A DNA stretch of 64,000 nt from assembly GCF_000384315.1 (NCBI RefSeq), contig NZ_ARVW01000001.1:6262157-6326156 (forward strand). Direction: 5' to 3'. Shown here piece after piece: positions 26,579 to 35,125 of the stretch. The notes under the pieces were generated by a model. The model had not been told where the DNA came from. It worked only from the letters and a program-made list of their open reading frames with translations, and did no database searches. This DNA comes from Amycolatopsis nigrescens CSC17Ta-90 (GTDB lineage: Bacteria; Actinomycetota; Actinomycetes; Mycobacteriales; Pseudonocardiaceae). Both the position numbers and the translations under genes were made by a program. Every line of letters starts with the position of its first letter. The stretch's first letter is position 1.

Positions 26579-27856
26579 TCATGATCGGAACCTGCCTGTT
26601 CGGGAGCGCGGCGGTGGATGCATGGTGTTGCGGCGGGGTGCCCGGGTGGGGTCGAGGAAACCGGGCGGGATGAACTCGGGGTGTCCGTCGGCTGCCAGGC
26701 GGACCGCCCAGTCGGAGTGGTGAATCAGCCGGTGGTGCCGGGCGCACAGGAGCACGAGGTTGCCGATCTTCGTTTCGCCGTGGTGGGCCCAGAAGACGAT
26801 GTGGTGTGCGGTGCAACGTTGGGGTGGGGCGTCGCAGCCGGGGAACGCGCAACCGCCGTCCCGGATCGCCAACGCCCGGCGCTGGGCCGGAGTGGCGAGC
26901 CGCTGGGCCCGGCCGACGTCGAGCGGTTCCCCGTGTGAGCCGAGGACGACCGGGATGATCGTGGCGTCGCAGGCCAACAGCCGGGCTTCGGTGGCGCTGA
27001 TGTCGCCGACCAGGTCGAGGCACGCGCGGCCGAGTTCACGGCGCAGGTCGTCGTAGGACAGCGTGACCACGATGTGCGTGGTGTCCCCGGCTTGGCCGGG
27101 CAGATCCGGGTTGGCCATCCCGATGCCGACGAACTCCGCGAACGCGTCCCCATAACGTTCCCCTTGGCCTCGGGTGTCGGGGCCTTCTTCCGGGGTCGCC
27201 GGACGGGGTTTCGCCAGCGGGTCGAGCGCGGCTTTGAGCCGGGCGAAGGTTTCATCGTCCAAAGTGGCCTTGAGACCGTGACTGCCGTCGCGATGGGTGA
27301 CGAAGGCCAGTTTCCGGCGGGCGGGGACAGGCTCGCGATGGTTCGGTTCCGGGCCGTCCGGATCGAGCCGGGTCAGCAGCCGCCAACCGGCCACGGCGAT
27401 CTCTCGGGGGCCGGCGGTCCTGGCGAGGTCGACCAGGATCTTTTCGCCCAGCCCCCATTCGTGTTCGGCCGTGCTGTCCGGAAGCTGCCCGAGGATGGCG
27501 AGGATCGCGTCGATCTGCCCGGCGCCCAGCGCACCTTCCATCGCGGCCAAAGCGGTGGCCGTCGCGAGTGCGGGCTGTTCGGTGCCCGCGAAATCTCGTC
27601 CGGGGTTCAGCGCGCGGGCGCGGGCGACCCGGGCCCGCGCCTCGGCGGCGGACACGTGGCACGACTCCTGGAGCAGCGCGGCGAGCGTGCCGTACCCGGT
27701 CGCTTCCCGCACGCCCCGCCGATCCAGCTCGGCCAGGATCTGGCCCTGCTCGGCATCGAGACGCCGCTTCTCCCGCTCACGGGAGAGCAGCTCGGCGACC
27801 AGTGCGCGGCCATCGAGCCGCCACCACCCGCCTGAAGCCTCGTTTCCGCTGGTCAT
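26579..27856 (-). CDS. DUF222 / 13E12-type HNH endonuclease domain protein
   Basis: A protein of 425 residues. The N-terminal DUF222 part (about 15-260) includes QILAELDRRGVREATGYGTLAALLQ and a histidine-rich stretch. The C-terminal HNH motif (about 345-400) reads LAIRDGGCAFPGCDAPPQRCTAHHIVFWAHHGETKIGNLVLLCARHHRLIHH. These are the 13E12 REP-type genes of actinobacteria, of unclear function and possibly linked to DNA repair or mobile introns. A perfect LexA box is 20 bp upstream of its ATG, so SOS induction is likely. It is convergent with hsaB and unrelated to steroid genes. Confidence 0.9.
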   Translation of the reverse strand: MTSGNEASGGWWRLDGRALVAELLSREREKRRLDAEQGQILAELDRRGVREATGYGTLAALLQESCHVSAAEARARVARARALNPGRDFAGTEQPALATATALAAMEGALGAGQIDAILAILGQLPDSTAEHEWGLGEKILVDLARTAGPREIAVAGWRLLTRLDPDGPEPNHREPVPARRKLAFVTHRDGSHGLKATLDDETFARLKAALDPLAKPRPATPEEGPDTRGQGERYGDAFAEFVGIGMANPDLPGQAGDTTHIVVTLSYDDLRRELGRACLDLVGDISATEARLLACDATIIPVVLGSHGEPLDVGRAQRLATPAQRRALAIRDGGCAFPGCDAPPQRCTAHHIVFWAHHGETKIGNLVLLCARHHRLIHHSDWAVRLAADGHPEFIPPGFLDPTRAPRRNTMHPPPRSRTGRFRS

Positions 27857-28206
27857 AACCCCACCCTAGCGATACTCGAACACAAGTTCGATTGCTCGAT
27901 GGGGTGAACTGGCCTTCACGGAGCCGGACGGATGTGACAGACCAAGCTATCTGTCACTTGTTCATGCTTTCTGTTGCTGCGCAGTCACCTTTCGCCAACG
28001 GGGTGGTTGTGCTCGTCGGGACTGGTCCCAGGCGGCAGGATTAGGGTCGTCGACCACCAAGACGGGAAGAAGTCGTGGGCCAAGCACAAGTTGGCACGAT
28101 CCGGATCGCACGCCGATGGGGCTGGTGGTCGGGGCTCCGGTGAGGGTGCAGTCCTGTGGACCACAGCTGAGAGGGTGACCATCTCGGCAACTGAGGTGAA
28201 GGCGGA
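27857..28206. other. 350-bp intergenic stretch, AT-richer than surroundings
   Basis: Apart from the LexA box near its left end I see no convincing gene or RNA. Both strands hold short open frames of about 100 codons that lack family features. The stretch, together with the next gene and the gap up to 28800, looks less GC-rich than the rest. Confidence 0.5.
27876..27891. promoter_or_regulatory. LexA (SOS) box
   Basis: TCGAACACAAGTTCGA is a perfect TCGAAC-N4-GTTCGA actinobacterial SOS box. It is 20 bp upstream of the HNH gene start on the minus strand. Confidence 0.85.
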
Positions 28207-28611
28207 ATGGGCAAGGGAAAACGCCTCCGGCGTTACCGTGACCGCCAGCCCCGCATCCACGCGAGGCGCGCACGGGCCCAGCTGAACAGCGCTGCTGCTG
28301 ATCGTGAGTGGCGCAGGAAACGCCGCGCGAAACGCATCGCGATCCTCGTCTCGGTGGTCTTCGCCATCATCGACCTGGGGCTCATCTGTGGCTATATAGT
28401 TAGCGGGTTCGACGGTGGATGGTTCTTTTTCATGCTCATGGGCATCTTGGGGTCGGTGGTTGCCGTAGCACTGGCGGTTACCGATATCTTCCTCCCGGAA
28501 GAAGCACGGCCGCCGGCCAACAAGCCGCGTCGCAATCCCTACGGAGGGCATGCGGGGGGCGTTGGGCCTGCGGAAGGCGGTGACGGCGGGGGCTGTGGCG
28601 GGGGAATGTGA
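28207..28611 (+). CDS. Small membrane protein with Gly-rich tail, unknown function
   Basis: A protein of 134 residues. A very basic N-terminus (about 1-45, RKRRAKR) leads into two hydrophobic helices (IAILVSVVFAIIDLGLICGYIV and FFFMLMGILGSVVAVALAVTDIFL, about 45-92). A short proline/arginine part and a glycine tail with a single cysteine (GGDGGGCGGGM) follow. GAAGGCGGA precedes the ATG. I do not recognise a family. Codon use (ATA, TTA-type codons such as tatatagtt) is less GC-biased than its neighbours, which may mark acquired DNA. Confidence 0.5.
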   Translation: MGKGKRLRRYRDRQPRIHARRARAQLNSAAADREWRRKRRAKRIAILVSVVFAIIDLGLICGYIVSGFDGGWFFFMLMGILGSVVAVALAVTDIFLPEEARPPANKPRRNPYGGHAGGVGPAEGGDGGGCGGGM

Positions 28612-28637
28612 AATTGGACGCGCGGCATTACGGCTTT

Positions 28638-28656
28638 CTGCGGCAGAGAACCGCAG
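28638..28656 (+). terminator. Possible hairpin after small membrane gene
   Basis: CTGCGG and CCGCAG flank a 7-base loop 26 bp after the stop codon, with an A-rich run after it but no T-run. The evidence is weak. Confidence 0.3.
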
Positions 28657-28801
28657 CAAAAAGATCCGCTCACCACGACGCGCCGAACTAGTGACAACGG
28701 TGGTGGAAAACATTTGCCTGTGAGCCGTAGCTGCGGTGTGGATAGTCGGGGTGCGGTAAAATCGTTGTTCAGCGCGGTCATCCCGTAGGCACACTGCGGG
28801 C

Positions 28802-29764
28802 GTGGCCGGACTGGGGAAGATCGCGCGGACGCCGGGCCGGGGCCAGGCGACCGGGTTGAGCCTGACTTCGTGGGTGCTGTTCGCGAGTTCCGGCCCGCTG
28901 GCCAAGGCGGTGATGGCGGCGGGCTGGTCCCCGGCCGCGGTGACCTCGGTACGGATCGCGTTGGCTGCGCTGCTGCTGGCACCGGTGGTCGCGGTGCTGC
29001 GGCCGCGGGCCCTGCGGTTCCGCCGTGCCGACCGGTGGCTGCTGCTCGGCTACGGGCTGCTCGGCGTTGCCGGCGTGCAGCTGTTCTTCTTCCTGGCCGT
29101 GGCCAGGGTCCCGGTCGGGGTGGCGATGGTGCTGGTCAACCTGGCGCCCGCGCTCGTCGCACTCTGGGTGCGGGTGGTGCGGCGCACCAGGCTGTCCGTG
29201 CTGGTGTGGCTGGGTATCGGGCTGGCCGTGGCCGGGCTGGCTCTGATCGCGGAGATCTGGCAGGGCGCCCGGCTGGACCTGATCGGCGTCGCCGCCGGGC
29301 TGGCCGCGGCGATCTGCTCGGCCGGGTACTTCCTGCTCGGTGAGCACGGCGCGAGCAGGCACGACTCGTTCGGGCTGACCGCGGCCGGGCTGGCGATCGG
29401 CGCGGTGGTGGTGGTCGCGGTCAGCCCGCCGTGGACGCTGCCAACGGGCCTGCTCACCGCGCCCGCGGTACTCGACGGCCTGCGGATCCCGGCGTGGCTG
29501 GCGCTGCTGACGCTCGCCGTGGTTGGCACCGTGCTGCCCTACCTGGCCGGACTGCGGGCGCTGCGCGAGCTGCCCTCGGCGCTGGCCAGCGTGCTGGCAC
29601 TGGTCGAACCGCTGGTCGCCGCCGTGCTGGCCTGGCTGCTGCTCGGTCAGGCGCTCGGCCCGGCGCAGCTGGCCGGGGCGGCGATCCTGCTCACCGGTGC
29701 GGTACTGGTGCAACTCGCCGGTCCGAAACCGCTCCCGGACGGCCACGGACGAGCACCGGGCTAG
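28802..29764 (+). CDS. EamA/DMT-family transporter
   Basis: A membrane protein of 320 residues with about ten transmembrane segments arranged as two EamA repeats. The first starts at SWVLFASSGPLAKAVMAAGWSPAAVTSVRIALAAL, and the second has LPYLAGLRALRELPSALASVLALVEPLVAAVLAWLLLGQAL. Members export or import small metabolites; the substrate cannot be told from sequence. The start is a GTG with no strong Shine-Dalgarno. It faces the MFS gene across a 1-bp gap, an unrelated unit. Confidence 0.85.
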   Translation: MAGLGKIARTPGRGQATGLSLTSWVLFASSGPLAKAVMAAGWSPAAVTSVRIALAALLLAPVVAVLRPRALRFRRADRWLLLGYGLLGVAGVQLFFFLAVARVPVGVAMVLVNLAPALVALWVRVVRRTRLSVLVWLGIGLAVAGLALIAEIWQGARLDLIGVAAGLAAAICSAGYFLLGEHGASRHDSFGLTAAGLAIGAVVVVAVSPPWTLPTGLLTAPAVLDGLRIPAWLALLTLAVVGTVLPYLAGLRALRELPSALASVLALVEPLVAAVLAWLLLGQALGPAQLAGAAILLTGAVLVQLAGPKPLPDGHGRAPG

Positions 29765-29765
29765 T

Positions 29766-31109
29766 TCACCGGTGCGCGGCGATTTCTTCCAGGGGGCGGC
29801 CGGTGGTGCGGGGGCCGAGCAGGGCGATGTCGGCGATCAGCACGGCCATGGCGACCGCGACCACGGTGAACATGGCGCCCGCGCCGCCGGCCTCCAGCAC
29901 CGGGATGAGCACGAACGGCATCGCGGCGGTGGCCAGCCTGGACAGCGAGTAGGCCGAGCCGGCCGCGGTCGCGCGCAGCGACGTGGGGAACAGCTCGCCC
30001 TGGTAGGTGTGGAAGGCGTTCGAGAACACGTTGCTGGTGGCGGTGTAGCAGAAACCGAGCACCGCGATCAGCGCGCTCGAACCGGAGAAGCCGAACCCGA
30101 GGCCGAACGCGGCCATGCCCAGCGCGCTGCCCACGATCAGCCATTTCCGCTGTACCCGCTCGATGATCGGGATGGACAGCGCCGAGCCGATCGGGTAGCC
30201 GAGGAAGGTGATCGCGCTGAAGGTCAGCGAATGCACCAGGCCGTAGCCCTTCGCGGCGAGCACGATCGGCACCAGCGAACCGAAACCGTAGTAGCCGAAA
30301 GCTTGCAGCAGCTGGAAAACGTAGAGCATCACGGTACGGCGGCGCCACGGCGGGCGCAGCAGCGCGCTCGCCCGCCACGGCTCTTCGACGGGGGTCGCCG
30401 GTGCCGGTTCGGCCAGCGGCTGCGGGGCGGCGGCTTCCAGCCGGCGGACCACCAGGTCGGCCTCCTCGTGCCGGCCGTTCGCGGCCAGCCAGCGCGGCGA
30501 CTCCGGTAGCCGGGCGCGCAGTACCCAGACCACCGCCGCGCCCAGCGCGCCGATCACGAACAGCCACCGCCAACCGTCCACCCCCAGCGGCGCTTCGCCG
30601 GCCAGCGCCATGGCGAGGAACCCGGCCGCGGGCACCCCGCAGAAGCCGATCGTGTAAGCCCACGCGGTGGCCCGGCCGCGGGACTTCGCCGGCAGCAGGT
30701 CGGCAAGGTAGGCGTCGGCAAGCGGCAGTTCGGCGCCGATCCCGATCCCGGCCACGAACCGGCAGGCGACCAGCATCCAGACGTCCGTGCTGAACGCGCC
30801 GAGCAAGGTGAACAGCGAGTAGATGCCCAGGGTCAGCAGGAACGCCCGGCGCCGCCCGATCCGGTCGGCCAGCCTGCCCAGCGTGAGCGCGCCGACGAAG
30901 GCGCCGAGGAAGGCGGACGCGAGCAGTGGCTTGATCTCCCCGCTGGAGACGCCGAACTCCTTGCTCAGCACCGTGCTGACCGTGCTGGCCAGGAACAGGT
31001 CGTACAGGTCGAAGAAGGTGGCGACGCCGACTACGGCGATCAGATAACGGTGCAGGCGGGTCACCGGCAGCCGGTCGAGCCTGGCCGCCACACTCGGCTG
31101 ATCGGGCAC
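29766..31109 (-). CDS. MFS transporter, metabolite:H+ symporter type
   Basis: A protein of 447 residues with about twelve transmembrane segments and a central cytoplasmic loop. The MFS signature after helix 2 is LGRLADRIGRRRAFLLTLG, repeated in weaker form as PIIERVQRKWLIVGS in the second half. PESPRWL at the end of helix 6 and the HTYQGELFPTSLRATAAGSAYSLSR region are typical of the sugar-porter and aromatic-acid:H+ symporter branches. It is 3 bp downstream of an IclR regulator on the same strand, suggesting an inducible uptake unit. Substrate unknown. Confidence 0.87.
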   Translation of the reverse strand: MPDQPSVAARLDRLPVTRLHRYLIAVVGVATFFDLYDLFLASTVSTVLSKEFGVSSGEIKPLLASAFLGAFVGALTLGRLADRIGRRRAFLLTLGIYSLFTLLGAFSTDVWMLVACRFVAGIGIGAELPLADAYLADLLPAKSRGRATAWAYTIGFCGVPAAGFLAMALAGEAPLGVDGWRWLFVIGALGAAVVWVLRARLPESPRWLAANGRHEEADLVVRRLEAAAPQPLAEPAPATPVEEPWRASALLRPPWRRRTVMLYVFQLLQAFGYYGFGSLVPIVLAAKGYGLVHSLTFSAITFLGYPIGSALSIPIIERVQRKWLIVGSALGMAAFGLGFGFSGSSALIAVLGFCYTATSNVFSNAFHTYQGELFPTSLRATAAGSAYSLSRLATAAMPFVLIPVLEAGGAGAMFTVVAVAMAVLIADIALLGPRTTGRPLEEIAAHR

Positions 31110-31112
31110 GGC

Positions 31113-31943
31113 TCAGCCGGCCTCCGGCACCGAGGCGACCGCGGGTTCGGGTTCGGGCAGCCGGGCCAGGTTGGCGCTGACCAGGTCGGCGGCGCGCTGC
31201 ACGGCCGGGCCGATGGCCTTCATCCGCAAGCTGTCGAACACCGACGCGCCCACCGCGGCCACCACCTGCCCGGACGGCGAGCACACCGGCGCGGCCACGC
31301 AGTACACCGAGGGCACGGCGCCTTCGTAGCCGAAGGCCAGTCCCTCGTTGCGGGCGGTGGCGATCAGCCGTTTCCACTCGGGCACCGAGTAGCGCTCCGG
31401 GGAGGCGGTCGACGGGGTTTCCATCTCGAACAGCATGTCCGCCGCGGTGCCGCGCGGGATCAGCAGCCCGGCCCGCAGCGGCAGCACCTCGTCCACCTCG
31501 CCGCGCATCCCGCCGACGATCAGGGTCTTGTCCTGGTCCGGCACCGCCACGCAGACGCTGGCCTTCCCGGTGGCGGTGGCCAGCTGGCGCAGCGGGTGCT
31601 TCGCCGCCGCGCGCAGCACCGGGGTGGGCCGCCATGCTTGTCCCAGCCGGAACATCCTGGCGCCCATCCGGTACCGCCCCGACCGGCGCTGCACGGCGCC
31701 GAGCTCGACGAGCTGGTCGAGCAGCCGATGTGCGGTGGCCTTCGGCAGCCCGGCGTCGGCGGCGAGCCTGGTCAGCCCGGCTTCGCCTTCCTTGGCCAGT
31801 CCCTCCAGCAGCGAGAACGCGCCTTCCAGCACGCCGCGCCCGGCGGTCCTGCCCAGATCTCCGCCCGCTGTGTTCTCGCGCACCGACCGGCCACTCCAAT
31901 CTTCTCGACCGGAGCGAAACGGACTCTGCTGCTCCGGGTCCAC
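31113..31943 (-). CDS. IclR-family transcriptional regulator
   Basis: A regulator of 276 residues. The N-terminal winged helix (about 35-90) reads EGAFSLLEGLAKEGEAGLTRLAADAGLPKATAHRLLDQLVELGAV. The C-terminal IclR effector domain (about 110-260) contains CVAVPDQDKTLIVGG, LPLRAGLLIPRGTAADMLF and VYCVAAPVCSPSGQVVAAVGASVF. The GTG at 31943 is the longest start; GTG 31883, with TTGGAG about ten bases upstream, may be the real one. It probably regulates the MFS gene that follows, and its effector is unknown. Confidence 0.87.
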   Translation of the reverse strand: MDPEQQSPFRSGREDWSGRSVRENTAGGDLGRTAGRGVLEGAFSLLEGLAKEGEAGLTRLAADAGLPKATAHRLLDQLVELGAVQRRSGRYRMGARMFRLGQAWRPTPVLRAAAKHPLRQLATATGKASVCVAVPDQDKTLIVGGMRGEVDEVLPLRAGLLIPRGTAADMLFEMETPSTASPERYSVPEWKRLIATARNEGLAFGYEGAVPSVYCVAAPVCSPSGQVVAAVGASVFDSLRMKAIGPAVQRAADLVSANLARLPEPEPAVASVPEAG

Positions 31944-32046
31944 TCAGCGGACCGTACCCTGCCCTCTCCGGCCCGGCCAGGTCATGCTGAGGGCTGGACC
32001 GCGTCCGTTCGACCGATCCAGCCGACGGCAGCCGTTGCACTGGGGG

Positions 32047-33093
32047 TCAACGGCTTCCGGCCTTCTCGAGCCGGATCGGCTCGCCGACCTCGTGCAGATG
32101 CCGCAGCGCCTGCCGGTACGAGTCGATGAGCCCGGTCTCGTAGTACGGGACGTCGATCTCCGCGCAGTACTCGCGGATGATCCGCTGCGCACGGGGCAGG
32201 TGCGGGGTCGGCATGCTGGGGAACAGGTGGTGCTCGATCTGGTAGTTCAGCCCGCCCATCGCGATGTCCACGACCGGCCCGCCGCGCACGTTGCGGGTGG
32301 TCAGCACCTGGCGGCGCAGGAAGTCCAGCTTCTCGCCGGCCTTCAGGGTCGGCATGCCCTTGTGCCCCGGTGCGAACACCGAGCCCATGTAGACGCCCCA
32401 CAGGCCCTGGTGCACCGCGAGGAAGGCCAGTGCCTTGTCCGGCGAGAGCACCAGGAACAGCAGGGCCAGGTAGCCGAGCACGTGCACGATCAGCAGGGTC
32501 GCTTCGATGCCGCGGTGCTTCAGGTTCGGCCGGAACAGCGCGCGGAACCCGGAAACGTGCAGGTTCAGGCCTTCCAGGGTGAGCAGCGGGTAGAACAGGA
32601 ACGCCTGCCAGCGGCCGATGAACCTGGGCAGCCCCTTGGCCGCTTTCGCCTGGTCGGTCGACCACACCAGGATGTCCGGATCGACGTCGGGGTCGAGTTC
32701 TTCGTGGTTGGGGTTGGCGTGGTGGCGGGTGTGCTTGTCCATCCACCAGCCGTAGCTCATGCCAACGCCGAGGTTGCCGGTGATCCAGCCGGCGACCTGG
32801 CTCGGCCGCCGGGTGCGGAAGACCTGGCGGTGCGCGATGTCGTGGGAGACGAGCGCGACCTGGGCGAACATGATCGCGAAGAAGGCGGCGATGGCGAGCT
32901 GCCACCAGGAGTCGCCGATCAGGAAGAAGGCGGCCAGCCCGGCGAGGTACAGCCCGGCCACGATGCCGATCCTGGCGACGTAGTAGCCGGGGCGCCGGTC
33001 GAGCAGGCCGGCCTTGGTGATCCGCTGGGCGAGGCGGGAGAAGTCGCTGCCGGTGGCAGGGCCGGCCGGTGGGGGAAGTTCGTCGATGGTCAC
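32047..33093 (-). CDS. Membrane fatty-acid / acyl-lipid desaturase
   Basis: A protein of 348 residues with the three histidine boxes of membrane di-iron desaturases: SHDIAHRQVF (about 83-92), KHTRHHANPNHEE (about 121-133) and QIEHHLFPSMP (near 290). Hydrophobic segments fall around 45-80 and 165-200. The QxEHH third box puts it with front-end/acyl-lipid or DesA-type enzymes rather than soluble ACP desaturases. The GTG at 33093 (VTIDELPPP) is preferred; the frame is open to 33141. There is no link to steroid genes beyond position. Confidence 0.88.
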   Translation of the reverse strand: MTIDELPPPAGPATGSDFSRLAQRITKAGLLDRRPGYYVARIGIVAGLYLAGLAAFFLIGDSWWQLAIAAFFAIMFAQVALVSHDIAHRQVFRTRRPSQVAGWITGNLGVGMSYGWWMDKHTRHHANPNHEELDPDVDPDILVWSTDQAKAAKGLPRFIGRWQAFLFYPLLTLEGLNLHVSGFRALFRPNLKHRGIEATLLIVHVLGYLALLFLVLSPDKALAFLAVHQGLWGVYMGSVFAPGHKGMPTLKAGEKLDFLRRQVLTTRNVRGGPVVDIAMGGLNYQIEHHLFPSMPTPHLPRAQRIIREYCAEIDVPYYETGLIDSYRQALRHLHEVGEPIRLEKAGSR

Positions 33094-33164
33094 CTGCCCG
33101 AGTCTGGGCCGGTGGTGATCGTCCGGTAATCCCGTGCGCACCCGGGTTCGCCGGGGGGTTGTCC

Positions 33165-34166
33165 CTACCGCTCCGCCCGGTCGGGCCCGACCCTGGCGAG
33201 GTGCTCGTGCGGCTGCCCGAACAGCTGGGCGCTGCCGTGCGCGCGTTTGAAGTAGCGGTGCGCGTCGTGCTCCCAGGTGATCGCGATCCCGCCGTGTAGC
33301 TGGATCATCTCCGCCGCCACCGCGCTGAACGCCTCCGAGCAGTACGCCTTCGCCACCGCGGCCAGCCGGCTCGACTCGGTCGCCGCGTATGCCGCCGAGC
33401 GCGCGGTCTCCACCAGCACGTGGAGATCGGCCATCCGGTGCTTGAGCGCCTGGAACCCGCCGATCGGGCGGCCGAACTGGCGGCGCTGACCGGTGTACTC
33501 CACGGTCAGCTCGAGTGCGCGGGCCGCGGCGCCGGCCTGCTCGGCGGCCAGCACGGCGCAGACCCCGTCCCGGACCCCGGCCAGGCCAGCCCGCAGGTCG
33601 CCGACCCGCCTACCGGGCACGCCGTCGAGTTCGATCGTGGCCAGCCGCCTGGTCTGGTCCATGGCTGGGGTGTGGGTGCGCCGTGCCTCGGCCGGATCGA
33701 CCTCGAACAGCGCCGGCCCGGCCACCACCAGCAGGATGTCTGCCTGGTCACCGTCGAGTACGTAGTGCGCGGTGCCGTTGAGCACATTTTCGTCGGTGGC
33801 CGTGCAGGCGGTGCCGCTCGTGTCGATGGCCCAGCGGCCGTTCGCGCCGGCCCAGGCCAGGGAAGCCACCTCGCCGCCGGCGAGCCGCGGCAGCAGCCGG
33901 GCGTTCGCCGCCTCGTCGCCGGCTTCGAGCAGGGCGAGCGTGGCCAGCACGGCCGAGCCGAGGAACGGGCCGGGGGCCAGCGTGCGGCCCAGCTCCTCGG
34001 CCACCACCTGGAGTTCGCGCAGCCCGGCACCGAGCCCGCCGTGGCGCTCCGGCACCGCCAGCGCCGGCACGCCCACCTGGTCTCGCAGCGCCGGCCACGG
34101 GTCGTCGTGGCGCTCGGCCACCGCACGCACGGTCTCGCGCAGCGCCTGCTGCTCCTCGGTGAACAT
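33165..34166 (-). CDS. fadE33: Acyl-CoA dehydrogenase FadE33
   Basis: An acyl-CoA dehydrogenase subunit of 333 residues: MFTEEQQALRETVRAV, VPERHGGLGAGLRELQVVAEEL, GQRRQFGRPIGGFQALKHRMADLHV and MIQLHGGIAITWEHDAHRYFKRAHGSAQLFG. Gene order fadD3-(echA)-fadE31-fadE32-fadE33 matches Rv3561-Rv3564, where these subunits form heteromeric dehydrogenases for the C/D-ring remnant. It overlaps fadE32 by 1 bp (ATGA junction shared with its start) and is last in the operon. Confidence 0.88.
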   Translation of the reverse strand: MFTEEQQALRETVRAVAERHDDPWPALRDQVGVPALAVPERHGGLGAGLRELQVVAEELGRTLAPGPFLGSAVLATLALLEAGDEAANARLLPRLAGGEVASLAWAGANGRWAIDTSGTACTATDENVLNGTAHYVLDGDQADILLVVAGPALFEVDPAEARRTHTPAMDQTRRLATIELDGVPGRRVGDLRAGLAGVRDGVCAVLAAEQAGAAARALELTVEYTGQRRQFGRPIGGFQALKHRMADLHVLVETARSAAYAATESSRLAAVAKAYCSEAFSAVAAEMIQLHGGIAITWEHDAHRYFKRAHGSAQLFGQPHEHLARVGPDRAER

Positions 34167-35125
34167 CAGGCGGCCACCGCGTCCAGCACCCGCCGCCGGT
34201 GGAACGCCTGGGTGCCCCAGGCACCGACCAGCGCGCGCACCTTGGTCAGCCACAGCCCGAGCACGTGCTCGGCGGTGTAGCCGATCGCGCCGTGCACCTG
34301 GAGCCCGGTGCGCGCCGCCAGGTAGGCCGCGTCCGCGGCGGCCACCTTCGCCGCGGAGACGTCCCTGGGCACGGTCGCCGCGCCCGCGTCCAACGCCACC
34401 GCAGCCCCGTGCACCAGCGGCCTCGCCAGCTCCAATTTGGTCGCCACGTCGGCGAGCAGATGCTTGATCGCCTGGTACTCGCCGATCGCCCTGCCGTACT
34501 GCTTCCGTTGCCCGGCATAGGAAACGGCCGCGTCCAGCAGCCACTGCCCGGCGCCGAGCAGCTGCGCCGCGGTGGCCAGCGCGCCGGTGTCGAAGGCGGC
34601 GCCGGGATCGGACACCGTGGCGACCCGCTCGCCGTAGTCCACTTCGTACAGTCGCCGCACCGGGTCCACCGAGGTCAGCGGTCTGGCAGGGGTGAACACC
34701 CGCAGGCCGGTGCCGTCCACCGCGAGCCGGGTCGGTGCCACGTCCGCGTCCAGCGCGTAGGGCACGTGCGGCGCGAACACCAGCGAGGCCAAGGTCTCCC
34801 CGGCGGCGACCGTGGCGAGCACCTCGTCGTCGAGCAGCGCGGGCAGCACCGCGACGGTGTCCACCCAGGGACCGGGTACCGCGTGGTAGCCCAGCTTTTC
34901 GAAGGCGACCACCAGGTCCACCGCGCCCGCGCCGAGCCCGTCGAAGCGTTCCGGCACGGTCAGCGCGGTGACGCCGAGCCCGGCCAGCCGCCGCCAGATC
35001 CGCAGCCCCGGCTCGTGCTCGCCGGCCGCCCACGACCGTGCCGCCGCCGGAACGTCCGAATCGGACAGAAGGTCACCGATGCTGGCGGCGAACTGCCGCT
35101 GCTCGGCGGAAAGCGCGAACCTCAT
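34166..35125 (-). CDS. fadE32: Acyl-CoA dehydrogenase FadE32
   Basis: A subunit of 319 residues: MRFALSAEQRQFAASIGDLL, VPERFDGLGAGAVDLVVAFEKLGYHAVPGPWV, GQRKQYGRAIGEYQAIKHLLADVATKLELARPLV and LQVHGAIGYTAEHVLGLWLTKVRALVGAWG. The middle beta domain is short, as is usual for FadE32-type partners of FadE31. It is coupled by 4-bp overlap to fadE31 upstream. Expected role: dehydrogenation of a CoA ester in HIP breakdown under KstR2. Confidence 0.88.
   Translation of the reverse strand: MRFALSAEQRQFAASIGDLLSDSDVPAAARSWAAGEHEPGLRIWRRLAGLGVTALTVPERFDGLGAGAVDLVVAFEKLGYHAVPGPWVDTVAVLPALLDDEVLATVAAGETLASLVFAPHVPYALDADVAPTRLAVDGTGLRVFTPARPLTSVDPVRRLYEVDYGERVATVSDPGAAFDTGALATAAQLLGAGQWLLDAAVSYAGQRKQYGRAIGEYQAIKHLLADVATKLELARPLVHGAAVALDAGAATVPRDVSAAKVAAADAAYLAARTGLQVHGAIGYTAEHVLGLWLTKVRALVGAWGTQAFHRRRVLDAVAA

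Noticed and set aside
27962..28285. Two opposing frames of about 100 codons in the gap after the HNH gene
   Set aside because: They overlap each other antisense, lack ribosome sites and have no recognisable motif.
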